The notes: a model not told the origin generated them from the sequence alone. Shown: positions 27,337 to 38,517, numbered from the stretch's first letter. The stretch is DNA of 64,000 bases from Heterodera schachtii (GCA_023374025.1 SIJG01000118.1:262672-326671); one strand, 5' to 3'. Numbers and translations: made by a program.

Positions 27337-28481
27337 ATGCTAATTGCAGCAAAAATGGACAAACGGTAATGAATGAATTAAATTTTAAAAATTTCATTTC
27401 CCATTTTCCCATTTCAGTTGGATTTGTAGCGACGTTTGGCTGAACATTCTCCCCTTCTTTGACCATGCTCAACTCGGTCTCCAAATGGCATTGCTTTCCG
27501 ACCGTTTCGATGCTTTGGTGGACAAACATTTCGATGGAAAAACAGGAATTAACGCTTTGGAAATTGGTGCTAATTTGCAAGGACATTGGACCAACACCGA
27601 AACTGTCTGTACGGATCGGTGTTAATTTTGTGGAATTTCCGTTTCCCGACCGACCGTTACCCAACAAAATTCGTTTTCAACTTCTTCATATTTGGTAATT
27701 TTAATTTTTATTTAAATTCAAGCATTTTATATTTCTTCAGTTACATTGACCATTCCGTCATCAGATTTCTCCGTTCCAACAAGCAAATTTGGGACAGAAG
27801 TGGCACCAAATTGGACTTGAATGTGCATTCAGACGAAACTGAAAGTGATGTCCAGCCGATTTTGGATGTTTTGGCCCGTGAAATTTGGCCCATTTTTGCG
27901 ACAAGCATTCGTCATTTGCGCCTTTCTGGTGCCGTTAATTTGGACAATTTGCGTCGACTCATTTCACCGACAATTCTCTTTGATGTTGATCAATTGAATT
28001 CAATCAATTGCTCTTATCTGTACCCCGATGGGATTGCTGATGATGGGCCAAATGCAACCGCTGAACAAATGCTGTCCAAATGGTTGCACACACCGACAAA
28101 AGATGGACAGCCGAAGCGATTGTGTTGCCGTGATTATTTGGGCCCACCAAATCTCGAATGGGTCAACAATTTCAAAGAGGTGGCCCGCCATATTTTCACT
28201 ATTTTTTTTCCAATTTTGTTTAGGCATTTCTCCGTGCCACCACTTCGGTCAGTTACAATATTCAATTTAATTTATTTGTGACACCAATGCCAATTGAACA
28301 ATTTGAATTGGTGAACGAACGGACGAATGAGAAGCTGATACTGAGAGTGAGCAAAGAAGAGGACTATCTTTGGCAGTTGAAGCGATGCCCAATTGGGGAG
28401 ACGGAGGCGGTTAAATGGGAAGACGAAAATTCGGATGCCAATTTGAACAATGTCCAATTTGAATTGAGTGAGTGGCAATAA
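27337..28481 (+). pseudogene. F-box-like family protein, plus-strand copy with one frameshift
   Basis: Four exons: 27337-27365 (internal ATG at 27355 possible), 27418-27694, 27741-28179 and 28224-28481. The product begins MDKRWICSDVWLNILPFFDH, an F-box-like start, continues with GLQMALLSDRFDALVDKHF, then FPDRPLPNKIRF, YIDHSVIRFLRSN, DVLAREIWPIFATSIRH, DDGPNATAEQ, NNFKEAFLRATTSVSY and LVNERTNEKL, and stops at 28481. Exon 2 carries one extra base: the family-typical TELTLWK follows DGK only if one G of the GG at 27545-27546 is removed, and the unshifted frame stops at 27624. All introns are 44-52 nt. The gene lies head-to-head with the truncated copy at 25879-26822, and their 3' flanks are also similar (both contain AGACCAT and GAAATGGTCGATC). 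It is a recent pseudogene or a sequencing indel in an otherwise intact gene of about 340 residues. Confidence 0.75.
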
Positions 28482-28970
28482 TGGCATTGGGTGAGCAGAA
28501 CAGCATTTGATTTTCTCTTTAAAAATCACCCAATTCAAATTGGACTTAATTTTAGACCATTGTCGCCATCAGCGGAAGAAGAAAAAGCGGGTCAAAGCAA
28601 CGAAAATTATATTTGAGAAATGGTCGATCTCAACAATTGGATTTGATTTGATGTACTCATTTTTCTTAAAAATGCTTTGTTGATTCTTACATTTATTTGC
28701 TTACTTTTTTTGTGGTGCAATTTCCTGGTACCAATTCAAAAGTATAAAATATAGATTTTTTCTATGAATTCTGGTTAAGAAGTTCAACCGACGAAAATTG
28801 TTGTTGTTTTTTTTTTGAAAAAGCGCGGGCGCAAAAACGGACGGACTTGAAAAGCAACGTAAAACCATCAAATTATGGGTTGATCCCATTAACAAATTTG
28901 ATAGCCGACCTCTCTCCAACCCTCGGGCCCTAAAAAAAAAGGTTCACATTTGGGTCATATTTGGGGTGGT

Positions 28971-29422
28971 AATAGTGCAGTTTGTTCCCCCCTTTTTTCA
29001 AAAAAATAAAAATTTTTAAAAAGTCATCAAAAACGCTTTTCCCGGGCTTTTCGGGGTCACTGATCACGAGAATTACATTTGTTTCGACCAATTTCGAACC
29101 CCGGACCCGAACTCGAACAAAAAATCGAAAACCCAAATTTTTCGAATTTCATATTTTTTTCAATTTTGTTTAAATACACGGAAATTAACCATAAGTGCTT
29201 CAATAAAAGCTCATTTAAACCAGTTTTTAGACTAAAAATGGAAAATAGAAAAATTTGGCTTTTCGATTTTTTGTTCGAGTTCGGGTCCGGTGTTCGAAAT
29301 TGGTCGAAATAAATGTCATTTTCGTCATCAGCGACCCCGAAAAGCCCTGGAAAGGCCTTTTTGACGATTTTTTTTTTTAAATTTTTATTTTTTTTGAAAA
29401 GGGGGGAACAAACTGCACTATT
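28971..29422. mobile_element. Fold-back MITE of about 452 bp with long inverted arms
   Basis: The ends AATAGTGCAGTTTGTTCCCC and GGGGAACAAACTGCACTATT are perfect inverted repeats. Complementarity continues inward through a poly-T/A patch, CCCGGGCTTTTCGGGGTC..., GTTTCGACCAATTTCG and CCCGGACCCGAACTCGAAC, so most of the element can fold on itself. The interior carries no transposase. A target duplication is uncertain because GGTAAT/ATTACC lies outside the perfect arms. Related arms occur at 26205-26450, 37681-37945 and 49423-49462. Confidence 0.8.
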
Positions 29423-29509
29423 TATTACCTATGGGGTAAATGACCAAATTTTGCAATTTTGATCCTCGGACCGACCAGTTCATACAATAAAGAATCGAAC
29501 ACTATTTTA

Positions 29510-29690
29510 TAGAGTAGAGCGGGACCGGGACCAAAACAAGGACAACTGAGTACCGAAGTCCCGCTTTTGACCGGGACCGGGACCAGTCCCTGTTTTTTCC
29601 CGGTTTTCCCAGCCAAAAATTCCCGGTTTTTCAACCCGAAAAGGTCCCGGTCCCGGTTTTGCCCAAAATTCCCGGTCCCGCTCTACTCTA
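29510..29690. mobile_element. MITE copy 1 of the GGGACCGGGA family, 181 bp
   Basis: Terminal inverted repeats TAGAGTAGAGCGGGACCGGG and CCCGGTCCCGCTCTACTCTA are flanked by the 8-bp duplication CTATTTTA (29502-29509 and 29691-29698). The interior has repeated CCCGGT words and GAGTACCGAAGTCCCG, shared with 45295-45460 and, in opposite orientation, 46891-47064. An 8-bp duplication suggests mobilisation by a hAT-type transposase. Confidence 0.85.
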
Positions 29691-29698
29691 CTATTTTA

Positions 29699-30456
29699 CA
29701 TAAACACCTGACCTTAAGCTAACTAAAGTTAAATGAAAATGAATTTGTACAGGCCAACAATATTAAGACAACAATGTTTATAGAAATAGCGAAAAGGAGG
29801 ATGCGATGGGACAAAAGCAATTAATAAATTATATTTATAAGAATTAACAAATCGTCCACATTTCGCAACGCTTACGCTGCAACAAATCATTCAGTGGCCA
29901 TCTCTCTTCATTCATTCACGTGCTTCTGGCATCGAATTAGTCGATTTCTTCTTTTACCTTTTTAAAAAATTATTATTTATTAATTTATTCTACAAATTTT
30001 TAAGGAGAAAATAGGAAAAGCTTTCTTCTCCCTCTGTCCTCATTTGTCAGGGAGAGAATAATCGGGAAGAAAATTCACCGACAAAATTAAAAGAGTGTCG
30101 AGGAGCAACAAACAATCCTCGTCAGCAGGGAGGGAATTTCCATTAAAAAAATGCAAAAAAAAATAGCAGAAATTTTCTTCAACACTTAAAGAGACCCATC
30201 AAATTTGGAGTGCGACATATGGGGGTCACATTTCTCCTAATCGGGTCAGGTAGCAACCGTAATTAGGCGTTTTGAGATTTCGATGTTTTTTAGAAAACCT
30301 ATAAAAATTAGCATTCGTGCCCAAAATTCTTTTAAAATTACTTTAAAAATTCATAATTTTTGAGTCGTCAACGAGGTTCCTCCGTTAACTAAACCAATTT
30401 TTTTTAACTTACACAGTATTTTGTAAATTTAAATAAAACTTTTTTTTTTATTTTAG
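29699..30456. other. Stretch without a recognised gene
   Basis: Moderately AT-rich DNA between a MITE and the GC-rich possible exon at 30457. No exon with convincing splice sites was found. A pyrimidine-rich tract ending TTTTATTTTAG at 30456 is a good acceptor for the following open frame. Confidence 0.4.
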
Positions 30457-30671
30457 CTCGGTTCCGAATGCTCTCCGCCGATGCAAAGGGTGGGGACCAA
30501 ACCATTTCATTTGTCAGTTCACGAGCTCTAATCCCTCCTAGCACATCCACTTCTTGTTTTGCCGCTTTTAGTGGCGGCGGCGGTGGAGGCGCGAGCACCG
30601 CCAACAAATCGGCCGAAGTCCCATGCGCCGAAGGCGCCACCGCGGACGAATTCGTCGCGGCTAAAGCATAA
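30457..30671 (+). CDS. Possible GC-rich terminal exon, function unknown
   Basis: A sharp rise in GC content follows a strong acceptor (T-run then ATTTTAG at 30456). The frame reads RFRMLSADAKGGDQTISF, then a Ser/Thr/Pro segment, a Gly6 run and a stop at 30669-30671, giving 71 residues. No upstream exon was found. The opposite strand is also open across the same bases (30404-30640), with a Pro6 run and a plausible VDVLGGIRARELTNEMVW segment, so orientation is uncertain. No family is recognised. Confidence 0.3.
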
Positions 30672-31328
30672 GCTTGTGCTGTTATTAGGGCTGCAATTCA
30701 ATTTCATTTCTTATTATTATTAAATAATATATTTATCTTAAATAATTTTTCTCAAAATATTTAATAAATTTTTGTCATTTTCGTTTTATTATTTCATAGA
30801 GAATTTTAATTCCTGAAAGGATTTTTGTTCCGAGGATTTGCTAATGATAAAAATGCTTTTTTTACCATAAAAAGAATCGTTTTTTTTGTCTTTTAATAAA
30901 TATTTTTAAAAAATTGAATTATTAGATATTGTCTAATTATTTTTTTTGTTGATTAATAAATTTAATAATTAAAAAACATCCATTGTCACTCACTCCGATC
31001 ATAGACAATCCGCTCTTGAGTCTGTTGGCTTGTCAAATCAACTCGCAAAATGACGGTAGGTGTGGGTACTGTAATTAGTTGGCTTTTTGTACTTCCAAAT
31101 TGCCAACAATGTGTTCAATGTTCCATTCTTATTGTATAAGAATAAGTTAAATTTTCAATTTTAAATCCCTTAAAATTTATAAAATCGATTATTTTTTTGT
31201 TTGTCCTATTTCCCCATTGAAAATCTAAGTCCCATCCCTCGCTTTTCTGGTCCCTTTCCCGGTTTTTCTAAAAGAAAAAATCACAGTCCCATGGCACTCT
31301 TCTCTTACCACCATCGTTGACATTGCTA
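30672..31328. other. Intergenic stretch
   Basis: AT-rich sequence with no supportable gene between the GC-rich exon and the 3' end of the minus-strand gene that stops at 31329. The region around 31255-31300 contains CCCGGTTTTTCTAAAAG, possibly a fragment of the CCCGGT repeat families. Confidence 0.4.
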
Positions 31329-34300
31329 TTAGTACGGGCATTTTTCCTCCGCTGAATTTGCAGCTGCCATTCGGAAGGAGGCTGGAAATTTTGGCATTAA
31401 TTTCTGAAGAAAGTCCGTTTAAAATTTAAAAAAAAACGAATTTGCTTTGTTTTTGGTAAGCAAGACAATTGTGAAATATTGGTAGATCATTCATTTAAAA
31501 AATAAAACAAAAACTAAGAACCAGCTTAAACAAAATCAAATAAATGCTAAAAAAAACATTAAAATTTCTTGATTTCAAAAATAAGGTAATTTTTGAAAAT
31601 TTCGATGCTAGTGCGTTAGTTAAATTCCGCCACAATGTTTGTTAGTTGAATGCCGGCAAGGGGTACGAAAATGAATTGGCTCATCAACTAAATTAATATT
31701 TCTGTATCATTTTAATTTTCTGAATCCCAATGAAAATTGCTGAAATTTTAAAATAATAAAGAAAAAATTAGAGTCAAAACATTCTGATTCATCAAACTTT
31801 TTTTACTTTGGTGACCATAAACTTAGTTTTAAATTAATTTAAGATTATTTAATTTGGTTGCGTTTAAGAAAAGTTAATACGAGTTCTTCTCGAAAAATCT
31901 GTTAAATTTTTACAAAGCGCCCATAATGGCATTTTTTATGAAACGATCCAACACTGTTTAAAAAATGCCTTTTTTCTCATATTTGCTCAAAAGCTTCAAA
32001 ATTATTCTTCTTTCAAAAAACAAAAATAAAATTTTTATGCAGTATTTTAAAGAAAATACCGTTGAAATTTTGGCATAATTAAGAACTTTTCGCCAAAATT
32101 TTGATTTTTAAAATTCGTAAGCTTTCAAGAAAATTTTGAAACTCAAAGAAATTTTAAAATAATAGAGAAAAGTTAGAACGAAAACATTCTGACTCATCAA
32201 GCTTTTTTGTACTTTTGTGATAATAAACTTTAGTTTAATTTTGTTAAACTTTTGAAAATTAATAATATTCTTATAGAAAACAAAAAAAGAGTTATTTATT
32301 CATTCCAAGAAAACTTAATTTAGGATATTTAATTGTTTTGCTTAAAATTGTACGAGTTCTTCTCGAAAAATCTGTAAAATGATCACTTTACCAAATACCC
32401 TTACAAACGATCCAGCACCGTTCAAAAAAAATGCGCTTTTCTGTTAAATGCTCAAATCGAGCCTTAAAATTATTCAGATTTCTAAAATTTTTATGCATGA
32501 TTTCAGGGACAATCCGAAGAAATTTTAGTCCAATAAGCATTTATGGCCAAAATCTTGATTTAAATTTTTTTATATTTTCAAGAAAGTTTTGAATTTTATG
32601 AACAAATGTAAGACCATGCCATTAGTGCGCAGAATGTCAACGCCCGTGTCACGATAGACAAGTGCAAAGAATTGCTGCCGACCAAACTTACATAATTAAC
32701 AAATCAATGAAATTACATGAAGCAAATTTAGTATAGGCAATTTATTTGGCAAATATTCAAATAATTCTGAAAGTACCGTAGCCAAATCATGGAACCCCGT
32801 TTTCCTGGACAGAAAGGGAACACTGCCCTCGCTCATCATGACGGCAAAGCGTCTAACCGATTCCATTGAACAGAACTCGATGATCACATTGTCCGACCTT
32901 TTGATCCATGCCTCAAATTTAAATAATTTGTAATTGTCAATGCTTCATCCATAAGTTTTTGAATTCTTAATAATTTCTCGAAACTTGAGATTTTGAGTCC
33001 AGGCTGAACTCCAAAAAAACTAATTGGAATGTACAATAATCATTAATTCTTAAGGCTCCAGTTTTTAAATTATTCAGAGCATGGAGAATCCAGGAAAAAA
33101 TTGTATTCACATGAAAATCTCAGCCCAGCCAAATAAAATGACCCAATTTTGAATTTCCGAATGAATGAGTTTCAAAATCCTCTTTAGACATTTCATCATT
33201 AAATTCAAAACTTTTTTTAAGTTATAAATTAATAAACTTGCTTCGAATGTTTCGATGAAGCGAACCTGTTGGATAATGTGCTATAAAATAATTAATTCCC
33301 AAAATATTTTTACCAGTCCAATAAGTTGGCTGAGCCTTTTTTTGAGCTCCCGGCCATTCAGACTAAGTGGCACATTCCACACGTATACCTGCCAATTATG
33401 ATTAATTTATTATTTGTTTGATAGACATCATTAGATTTAAAATAGACAAAAACAGAACCTAAATGAAAACATAATTAGGGGGGTTAAAATGATTTTCTTC
33501 AATTTCTGAAATATATTGGTAATTAATGTTTTCTGTATGAATTTTGCATAGTTTTTGAATTAAAATAAAGGAATTTCAGTGATTTTTTTTTATTTATTAA
33601 AAAATATAAAAAATCTAATTGAAGAAATTTTTAGTATTTTTTTTTGTAACTTTTAAAGGAGCAATTAACTGATATTTTTCGCCTTTTTTAGATTATTAAC
33701 ATAATTATCATAAAGAAAAATAAAATATGGCTCCGTTTAAAAATAAATAATTAAATAATTATGCGTTTTCTTTAAATAATTGCATAAACTCACTACGTTT
33801 TCTTTAAATAATTGCATAAACTCACTAAGAAATCAGACTTTACATTTAACGATGGAATATTATGATTTAATTCAGCAGCCATTACGTGTGTTTCGAATTA
33901 AAATATTGCAAAAATGAGATAAAAGCGAAGAATTTTTATGTCATCGAATCTAAACGTAAAATTAAATTGCATTATCAAATAAAAATGAATTTAAGCGGTT
34001 AAAAAATATTTTTAATGTATGATGATGAATTTAAGTGAATAATTAAATGAATTAAAATTCAAAAAACAAAAAAGTTCTTCAAACAATTAAAAATTGAAAA
34101 TTCAGTCAATTTTTCATCGAGACAAAGAGGTCAAGAAGTGATCGAATCCAACTCAATCACTTTTTAAGAAAGAAAAAATGAAGTTTTTAATCTGAAAATT
34201 ATAAAACAAATATTTTCAATGCCATTTTCACTTTTTTGCTTTTAATGAAAAGATCAATAAAAAGCTTACTGATTTGTGAGCATAATATAATTCTCTTTCG

Positions 34301-35027
34301 CTTTTAGCTATCCCATTTTCTGTAAGCTAAATAAAATAATAATAATAATAATACATTGGTTTAAACCCATCAAAATCTTGGGCTTGCTAAAAGAAAATAT
34401 AATAAATATTAATTTTTAAATGTGAAAATTCTTATTGTAATTTGGACAAGGGTTAAAAAAAGTAAAATTTTTAGTATGTTTAAAAACAATTAATGCTACA
34501 AATTTGTGTGCTTTTTATTATTTAATGAGAATTCAACAAATCATTTTAAAATCATTGGTAATTTATGTAACAAAGGAAATATTTATTAGAATGTGCTTTA
34601 GTTCTTTTCAAAATTATATTTCTCGGTGAAATGGTTGTTAAATGTTTTTCCAAATTTGAGTGAAATTTGAATTCGTTAAATAGAAGCACATAATTTTTTT
34701 GCACCAATTTGCTGAAGAAAAATAATTCAAAAATAAAATAAATTTATATATATAAATAAAAAAGAAAAAGGAAAAATTAATTAAAAAAGGAACCATAAAA
34801 AAGCTAAATTAAAATTATTTTATTATAAAAAGCCAAAAAACTTTTTGTCTTCCCACATCCAATCCATTTTTGTGCTTTTCCCGCATTTGCTTTTCTTTCC
34901 GTTTTCGCTCTTCTTTGGTCGAAAATGTTTTTCGGCCAATCTTTCTTTGCCTACAACCAATCAATTTTCGTGCTATTTTGGTGACATAGTCCCCAACAGC
35001 AAATTGGTGCCAGCCAATGAGTGCCAT
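31329..35027 (-). CDS. Six-exon gene for a ~200-residue protein with RRM-like segment
   Basis: Exons in order: 35027-34857 (starts ATG, MALIGWHQFAVGDYVTKIAR, then a basic region rich in K, R and E), 33388-33314 (VYVWNVPLSLNGRELKKRLS), 33280-33266 (15-nt microexon, HIIQQ), 32911-32717 (AWIKRSDNVIIEFCSMESVR, then LATVLSELFEYLPNKLP), 32686-32615 (FGRQQFFALVYRDTGVDILR) and 31403-31329 (KLMPKFPASF to the stop). Every junction is GT..AG and phase 0, totalling 200 codons plus stop. The VYVWNVP strand, an amphipathic helix and the NVIIEF strand followed by a second helix suggest an RNA-recognition-motif fold. I do not recognise the specific protein, so RNA binding is inference. Intron 5 (32614-31404) holds a diverged tandem repeat. 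The first exon is joined only on phase and distance (1.5-kb intron) and is the least certain part. Confidence 0.55.
31730..32580. repeat. Two diverged tandem copies of a MITE-like repeat
   Basis: Two units of about 420 bp, roughly 31730-32130 and 32150-32580, share TTTTAAAATAATA-AGAAAA, AACATTCTGA-TCATCAA, TACGAGTTCTTCTCGAAAAA then TCTGT, and a following ACGATCCA(A/G)CAC. The same core (TTTCTCGAAAAATCTGTAAA then GACCCAACACGG) occurs at 53490-53540 in the fold-back element split by the hAT transposon. They lie in an intron of the minus-strand RRM-like gene. Confidence 0.55.
33760..33829. repeat. 34-bp tandem duplication
   Basis: The unit GTTTTCTTTAAATAATTGCA followed by TAAACTCACTA occurs twice back to back with essentially no divergence, so it is a recent local duplication. 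It lies in the long first intron of the RRM-like gene and shows no coding sequence. Confidence 0.75.
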
Positions 35028-35639
35028 CCATCCCTTGGCACACAAAGGAAAGCAAATTAATTTCTTCCGAATTTTTCATTAAAAAATAAAATATTTCAAT
35101 TGTTTAATAAAAATTATTAGAAAACTAATTTATAAAAAAAATTAAAAAATTTTTAAGCTTTTTTCGTTTTTGCATAACATAAATTGTGTGATACAATTTT
35201 ACTAATGATGATTGATAATAAAATTTTCAATATTCAAAAGACATGAAATTAAATTTCACTGTGTACATTTAAGGAAGAAAAGACAATTGTTTGTCAATTC
35301 CAAAAATAGTTAATCCAATAAATCCGATTGACTTTCGTCCTGACATTCACTCCTATGTACTATCTCAAAAATAATAGAGGAAAATATAGCCAAAAAATAA
35401 GAAATTTTGTAGAATCTAACAATATATTCATATTTCAACAGGGGTTTAGAAAAAAAACATTTTCTATTACCAGTCAACTTTTAGAAAATAATGGACAATT
35501 TCAGCCTCGCTCTTGAAAATAGAAAAAGTGAGGATTCAAACAAATTGTAAATTTTTGGCTTATGTTTTAATTATGTATTTATTTAATCATTTTGACAGAG
35601 GAATAGTAAAGTAATGAGGGAGAGGGAGAATTAACTGCT

Positions 35640-35861
35640 AAAAATAGTAGAAAGAAAGCATCAGCAGAGGAGAAGCGGCAGTAAATGTGAACCGCCGCCA
35701 CCCGGCGCCAGCCACACGCATTTTAGTGACAGCCGACGAACGGAGCCGACGAAGAGGGGGGGGGGGGGGGGGGGAAATTGGAGGAAGAAATGGGGAGAAT
35801 GAGGGGGGGGGGGGAATAGGAGGGGGAAATAGGGGCGGGAATGGGGGAGAGAGATATGTAG
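35640..35861. repeat. G-rich low-complexity tract
   Basis: A GC-rich segment (GTGAACCGCCGCCACCCGGC) is followed by an uninterrupted run of about 18 G and several shorter G runs up to 35850. Overlapping frames on both strands give only poly-Gly or poly-Pro and are artefacts. The multiple closely spaced G runs could form G-quadruplex structures. A hAT-type element begins directly after it at 35862. Confidence 0.6.
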
Positions 35862-36115
35862 CAGGGGTGGGACAACTCTCGCCTCTCGTCTCTCGCCTCT
35901 CGCCAACTCTCGCCATTTTTGGGACTCTCGCCTCTCGCCTCTCGTCTCTCGTTTTTTGGGACGAGAGGCGAGAGTTGAAAATACACCCCTAAAGATTGAA
36001 CTTTTGAGCAGTCAGAAAAATATTCAAATTTACTCGAAAAATATCAGAAATCTCTTTCTCTACTTCCTTAATGTCTTAAAATTAGAGAACATTTTTTGGA
36101 TAGATAAGATTGAAA

Positions 36116-36190
36116 TGTTGTTTAGTGGCTAAACCTTCTGCCTTTACATTATTTTTCGCTTGGGTTCAATTCCCCAACGGAACAGAAATT
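36116..36190 (+). repeat. tRNA-like (A/B-box) sequence, possible SINE head
   Basis: TGTTGTTTAGTGGCTAAAC resembles an RNA polymerase III A box and GGGTTCAATTCCCC a B box, about 35 nt apart. A long T run follows. The acceptor stem does not pair, so this is not a functional tRNA. It is similar to 51224-51290 (GGTTTAGTGG... GGTTCGGTCCCC). Confidence 0.45.
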
Positions 36191-36457
36191 TTTTTTATAA
36201 TTTCTTTAAATTATTATTTTAATTGAAATTTAATTAATAAAAAATATTTCAACTTAAAAATTATTATTTTTTCTTTTTATTTTAAACAGCCTAAACATCA
36301 AATTTAACCAAAACTTTGATCATTTATGACAAATTCTGTTAACAAATCTCGCTCAAAATTTCAAAATTTTTGCGGCTGCGCCCATCGGCATCGCAGGACC
36401 TCAACTGTCCCCGAAGTTTTTTAAAAAACGCACCGCAAAAAAGGAGGTGGTTTGAAT

Positions 36458-36853
36458 AAGGGATGGCACGGAATTCAGATTTCCGAAATTTTTGATAAAA
36501 AGTCGGAATTTTCGGAATTTTTTTCGGACTTTTTTTCAAAAAATTAACAAATTTTGCACATTTTCTGTTAATAAATTGAACTGAAATTTTCAATTTTTCC
36601 CGGCGGCGCCTATCGGCACCGCCGGACCCTCCTCCATGTTCCTAAAATTTTTTTGAAAAAATGGGCCGCAAAAAAATATAATAAAAAATGAAATGAAAAG
36701 AATTTTATGAAAATCATTGAATACTTTTTTCAATCAAAATATCAAAATATTTTTGGAATCACCTTTTACCCAATAAAGAATTAAAAATTAGCCTATGTGT
36801 TTGAAAAATTTCCGATTTCCGAAAATCTTTGAGGTCTCGGAATACCATCCCTG
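36458..36853. mobile_element. Nested hAT-type MITE, 396 bp
   Basis: The left end AAGGGATGGCACGGAATTC and right end GAATACCATCCCTG are imperfect inverted repeats. They are flanked by GTTTGAAT (36450-36457) and ATTTGAAT (36854-36861), matching at 7 of 8 bases. Subterminal TCGGAATTTT words and a central GC hairpin (36599-36626) fill the element. It sits wholly inside the element at 35862-37290 and is therefore younger. Confidence 0.75.
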
Positions 36854-37298
36854 ATTTGAATGGCAAAAAAAATGGACAAATAATAAAGTTTGTTTGTAAA
36901 TAATAAATATATTTCATGAATATTTATTTAATATTTTTAAAGTACAAGCTTTTATTTTCATGAAAAAATTTTGGATTTTTTTGGATTTTCAGGACCCGGT
37001 TGGACCGTAGCCGGTTTAAAAACTAGGACCCTGACCCGGCTTTTCTGTACCCGGCAATACCCGGACCCGTAACCCTAGTTTAATATACGATTTTGAAGTT
37101 TTTTTTGAAGTAAAAAATAAGGCTACAGAAAAATTGAAAAACTCTCGCCTCTCGTCCTCTCGCCTCTCGCCAACTCTCGTGTTTTTGGGGACTCTCGCCT
37201 CTCGCCAAACTCTCGCTCTCGTCTTTTTGGGGACTCTCGCCTCTCGCCAAACTCTCGCTCTCGTCTTTTCAGAAACAAGTCACACCCCTGATATGTAG

Positions 37299-38517
37299 CA
37301 GTGTGAAAAAAACAGTTCCAATAGCAGCAAAATCGTACCAAATAACCTAAATTAATAGGAAAAAATGTGGGCGCAAGGACGAGATGACACTCCAACAACA
37401 AAAAAACAGCCATTTATTGTTCAGAATCCCTAAATTTTTCGTTAAAATTTGTTCATAATTATTCTGATTTGCGAGCAGAAACAAACTGAAAACATTACTT
37501 TGTATTGTTCAATTGCTTTGGCTTTTTCTATTAATTTAATAAATCGGTTGAAGTCGCAAATAAAAAGCGCACTGCAAAAAAGAGTATTGACCAAAAAAAA
37601 CTGAACTTTTAATTTCTTCTCACCAAGAATGTCGTAATGGAGGCTGAAAATATAATATTTTTATACATTTTTAATTGATTAACTCGGATTTGCCCAATTC
37701 CGAACCCGCACCCGAATTCGAACAATGCTTTTTTTTCCAAGGATGCATTTTTTCTGGGGTAAAAGCTTCTAATTCATTTAACAACTATTTTTATTTGATG
37801 CAAAACAGTGCTTCAATTGTTAATTGGATAAAAATGGAATTTGCGCCAAAATTTGACGGGGATCAATGTATATTTTGGAAATTTTTTTTTCAACTTTTTG
37901 TCCGAATTCGGGTCCGGGGTTCGGAATTGGGCAAATCCGAGTGCAATCTGCACCATCGAAAACCCCCATAAACTAATTTTTAGCCTAAAACAAACCTGAA
38001 ACTTTTTCAAATGGTCAAAAATTGACAATTTTTGGTGTAAATCTTTTAAGAAATATTGGAGTTTCCGTTCTTCCCAGCGCCGCCTATCGGAACCGCAGGA
38101 GCCAAATTCCCTTTATTTTATTTTAAATTGACTCTAAAAGCACAGAATTGACAAATTTAGAATTCAAAAAAAAATTTTTGATCAAAAAGATCTAATTTTA
38201 CCATTCACTAAAATTTTGTAGGTAAAATTGATTTTTGAAAAATTTGTCGTCGAGCTTAAAATCTTTGCATTTCTGGGCTTCAAACTTCGAGCTTAGGAAA
38301 ATGGCACCGTGAGCTTTGGCTTCGAGCGCTAAGCTGGGCTTCGCCCAACCCAGTCCCGACCCCGCCCCCCCCCCCACCCCTCCTTCAGCCCTTCCCTTTC
38401 CCCAGCCTCCTCATTGTCAGTTACGGAGACTCCACCCCCTTTAATGTACAAATTTTATTCTGCATATAAATAAAAAAAATTTTAATTGATCATTTTTTCT
38501 GTTTGCTCTCCATCCCA
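37299..38517. other. Intergenic stretch with fold-back arms and a C-rich patch
   Basis: No gene is supported. Inverted arms at about 37681-37726 (TTTGCCCAATTCCGAACCCG, CACCCGAATTCG) and 37898-37945 (CGAATTCGGGTCCGGGGTTC, GGAATTGGGCAAATCCGA) form a fold-back related to the 28971-29422 family. A GC hairpin lies at 38074-38100. 38330-38410 is C-rich. The stop of the minus-strand GPCR follows at 38518. Confidence 0.5.

Larger units (their letters stand above)
35862..37290. mobile_element. hAT-type non-autonomous element, 1429 bp, with nested insertion
   Basis: The termini CAGGGGTG and CACCCCTG are perfect 8-bp inverted repeats flanked by the duplication ATATGTAG (35854-35861 and 37291-37298). 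Both subterminal regions are arrays of CTCTCGCCTCTCG words. The interior holds a second internal terminus (ACACCCCT at 35981), a tRNA-like sequence (36116-36190), a GC hairpin (36371-36398) and a complete smaller element (36458-36853). No transposase frame is present. Confidence 0.8.

Noticed and set aside
35638..35992. Several 80-100 codon frames with Gly or Pro runs
   Set aside because: They are translations of the G-rich tract and CTCTCG arrays on both strands.
36116..36190. Functional tRNA gene
   Set aside because: Box-like motifs are present, but acceptor and T stems do not pair; called tRNA-like only.
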